Below the pieces are notes generated by a model. It was not told the origin of the DNA. It worked only from the letters and a program-made list of their open reading frames with translations, and made no database searches. 5,967 nt of DNA. Origin: Desulfobacterales bacterium (lineage in GTDB: Bacteria; Desulfobacterota; Desulfobacteria; Desulfobacterales; JAUCGF01). The position numbers and the translations under genes are program-made. Below are positions 5,953 through 5,967 of the stretch, piece by piece. The stretch's first letter is position 1; each line of letters starts with the position of its first letter. The DNA lies in the NCBI GenBank assembly GCA_029940345.1, contig JAOZRC010000359.1:1-5967 (forward strand), in the 5' to 3' direction.

Positions 5953-5967
5953 CGGACGGCATTTTTT

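Overview
The window is about 6 kb of bacterial DNA of roughly balanced base composition. It holds three intact genes, one decayed gene, and one repeat-rich intergenic region. The gene types (MJ0042-type zinc-ribbon membrane protein, DUF72 protein, long Hsp70 with a DUF3731-type tail, NodB-type deacetylase, CbiA-like sequence) and the clusters of small GC-rich palindromes suit a Gram-negative bacterium. Desulfobacterota (former Deltaproteobacteria) is my first guess and Gammaproteobacteria the second. This rests on family resemblance only.

Layout, left to right. (1) 24-914, minus strand: a 296-residue protein. Its first 200 residues are three Cys4 zinc-ribbon modules plus one membrane segment. 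Its last ~90 residues look like the C-terminal end of a cobyrinate a,c-diamide synthase (CbiA/CobB, GATase_3 domain). This is an unusual fusion and the most interesting item here. A strong ribosome-binding site at the left edge (6-12, minus) implies another minus-strand gene starting just outside the window. (2) 915-1516: a 602-base divergent intergenic region with a long hairpin and four diverged copies of one small palindrome in alternating orientation. It also holds a doubtful 66-codon minus-strand ORF with an excellent ribosome-binding site, whose second half is repeat sequence. (3) 1517-2341, plus: a complete DUF72 (YecE-like) protein. (4) 2342-2493: a short spacer with a near-consensus sigma-70 promoter (TTGACA, 17 bases, TATAAA). 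Its -10 box lies inside an 18-base palindrome, a candidate operator. (5) 2494-5382, plus: a 962-residue Hsp70-family ATPase with a TTG start. (6) 5384-5881, plus: a polysaccharide deacetylase pseudogene, readable only by changing frame twice and passing a stop, and cut off before the domain ends. (7) 5865-5967: AT-rich sequence with a 10-bp inverted repeat and no recognisable gene.

How the parts fit: the Hsp70 has its own promoter, so it is probably controlled separately from the DUF72 gene although both face the same way. I see no shared pathway linking the genes. The in-frame fusion, the palindrome cluster and the truncated pseudogene together suggest a locus shaped by deletion and rearrangement. 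No CRISPR array, insertion sequence, tRNA or rRNA was seen.
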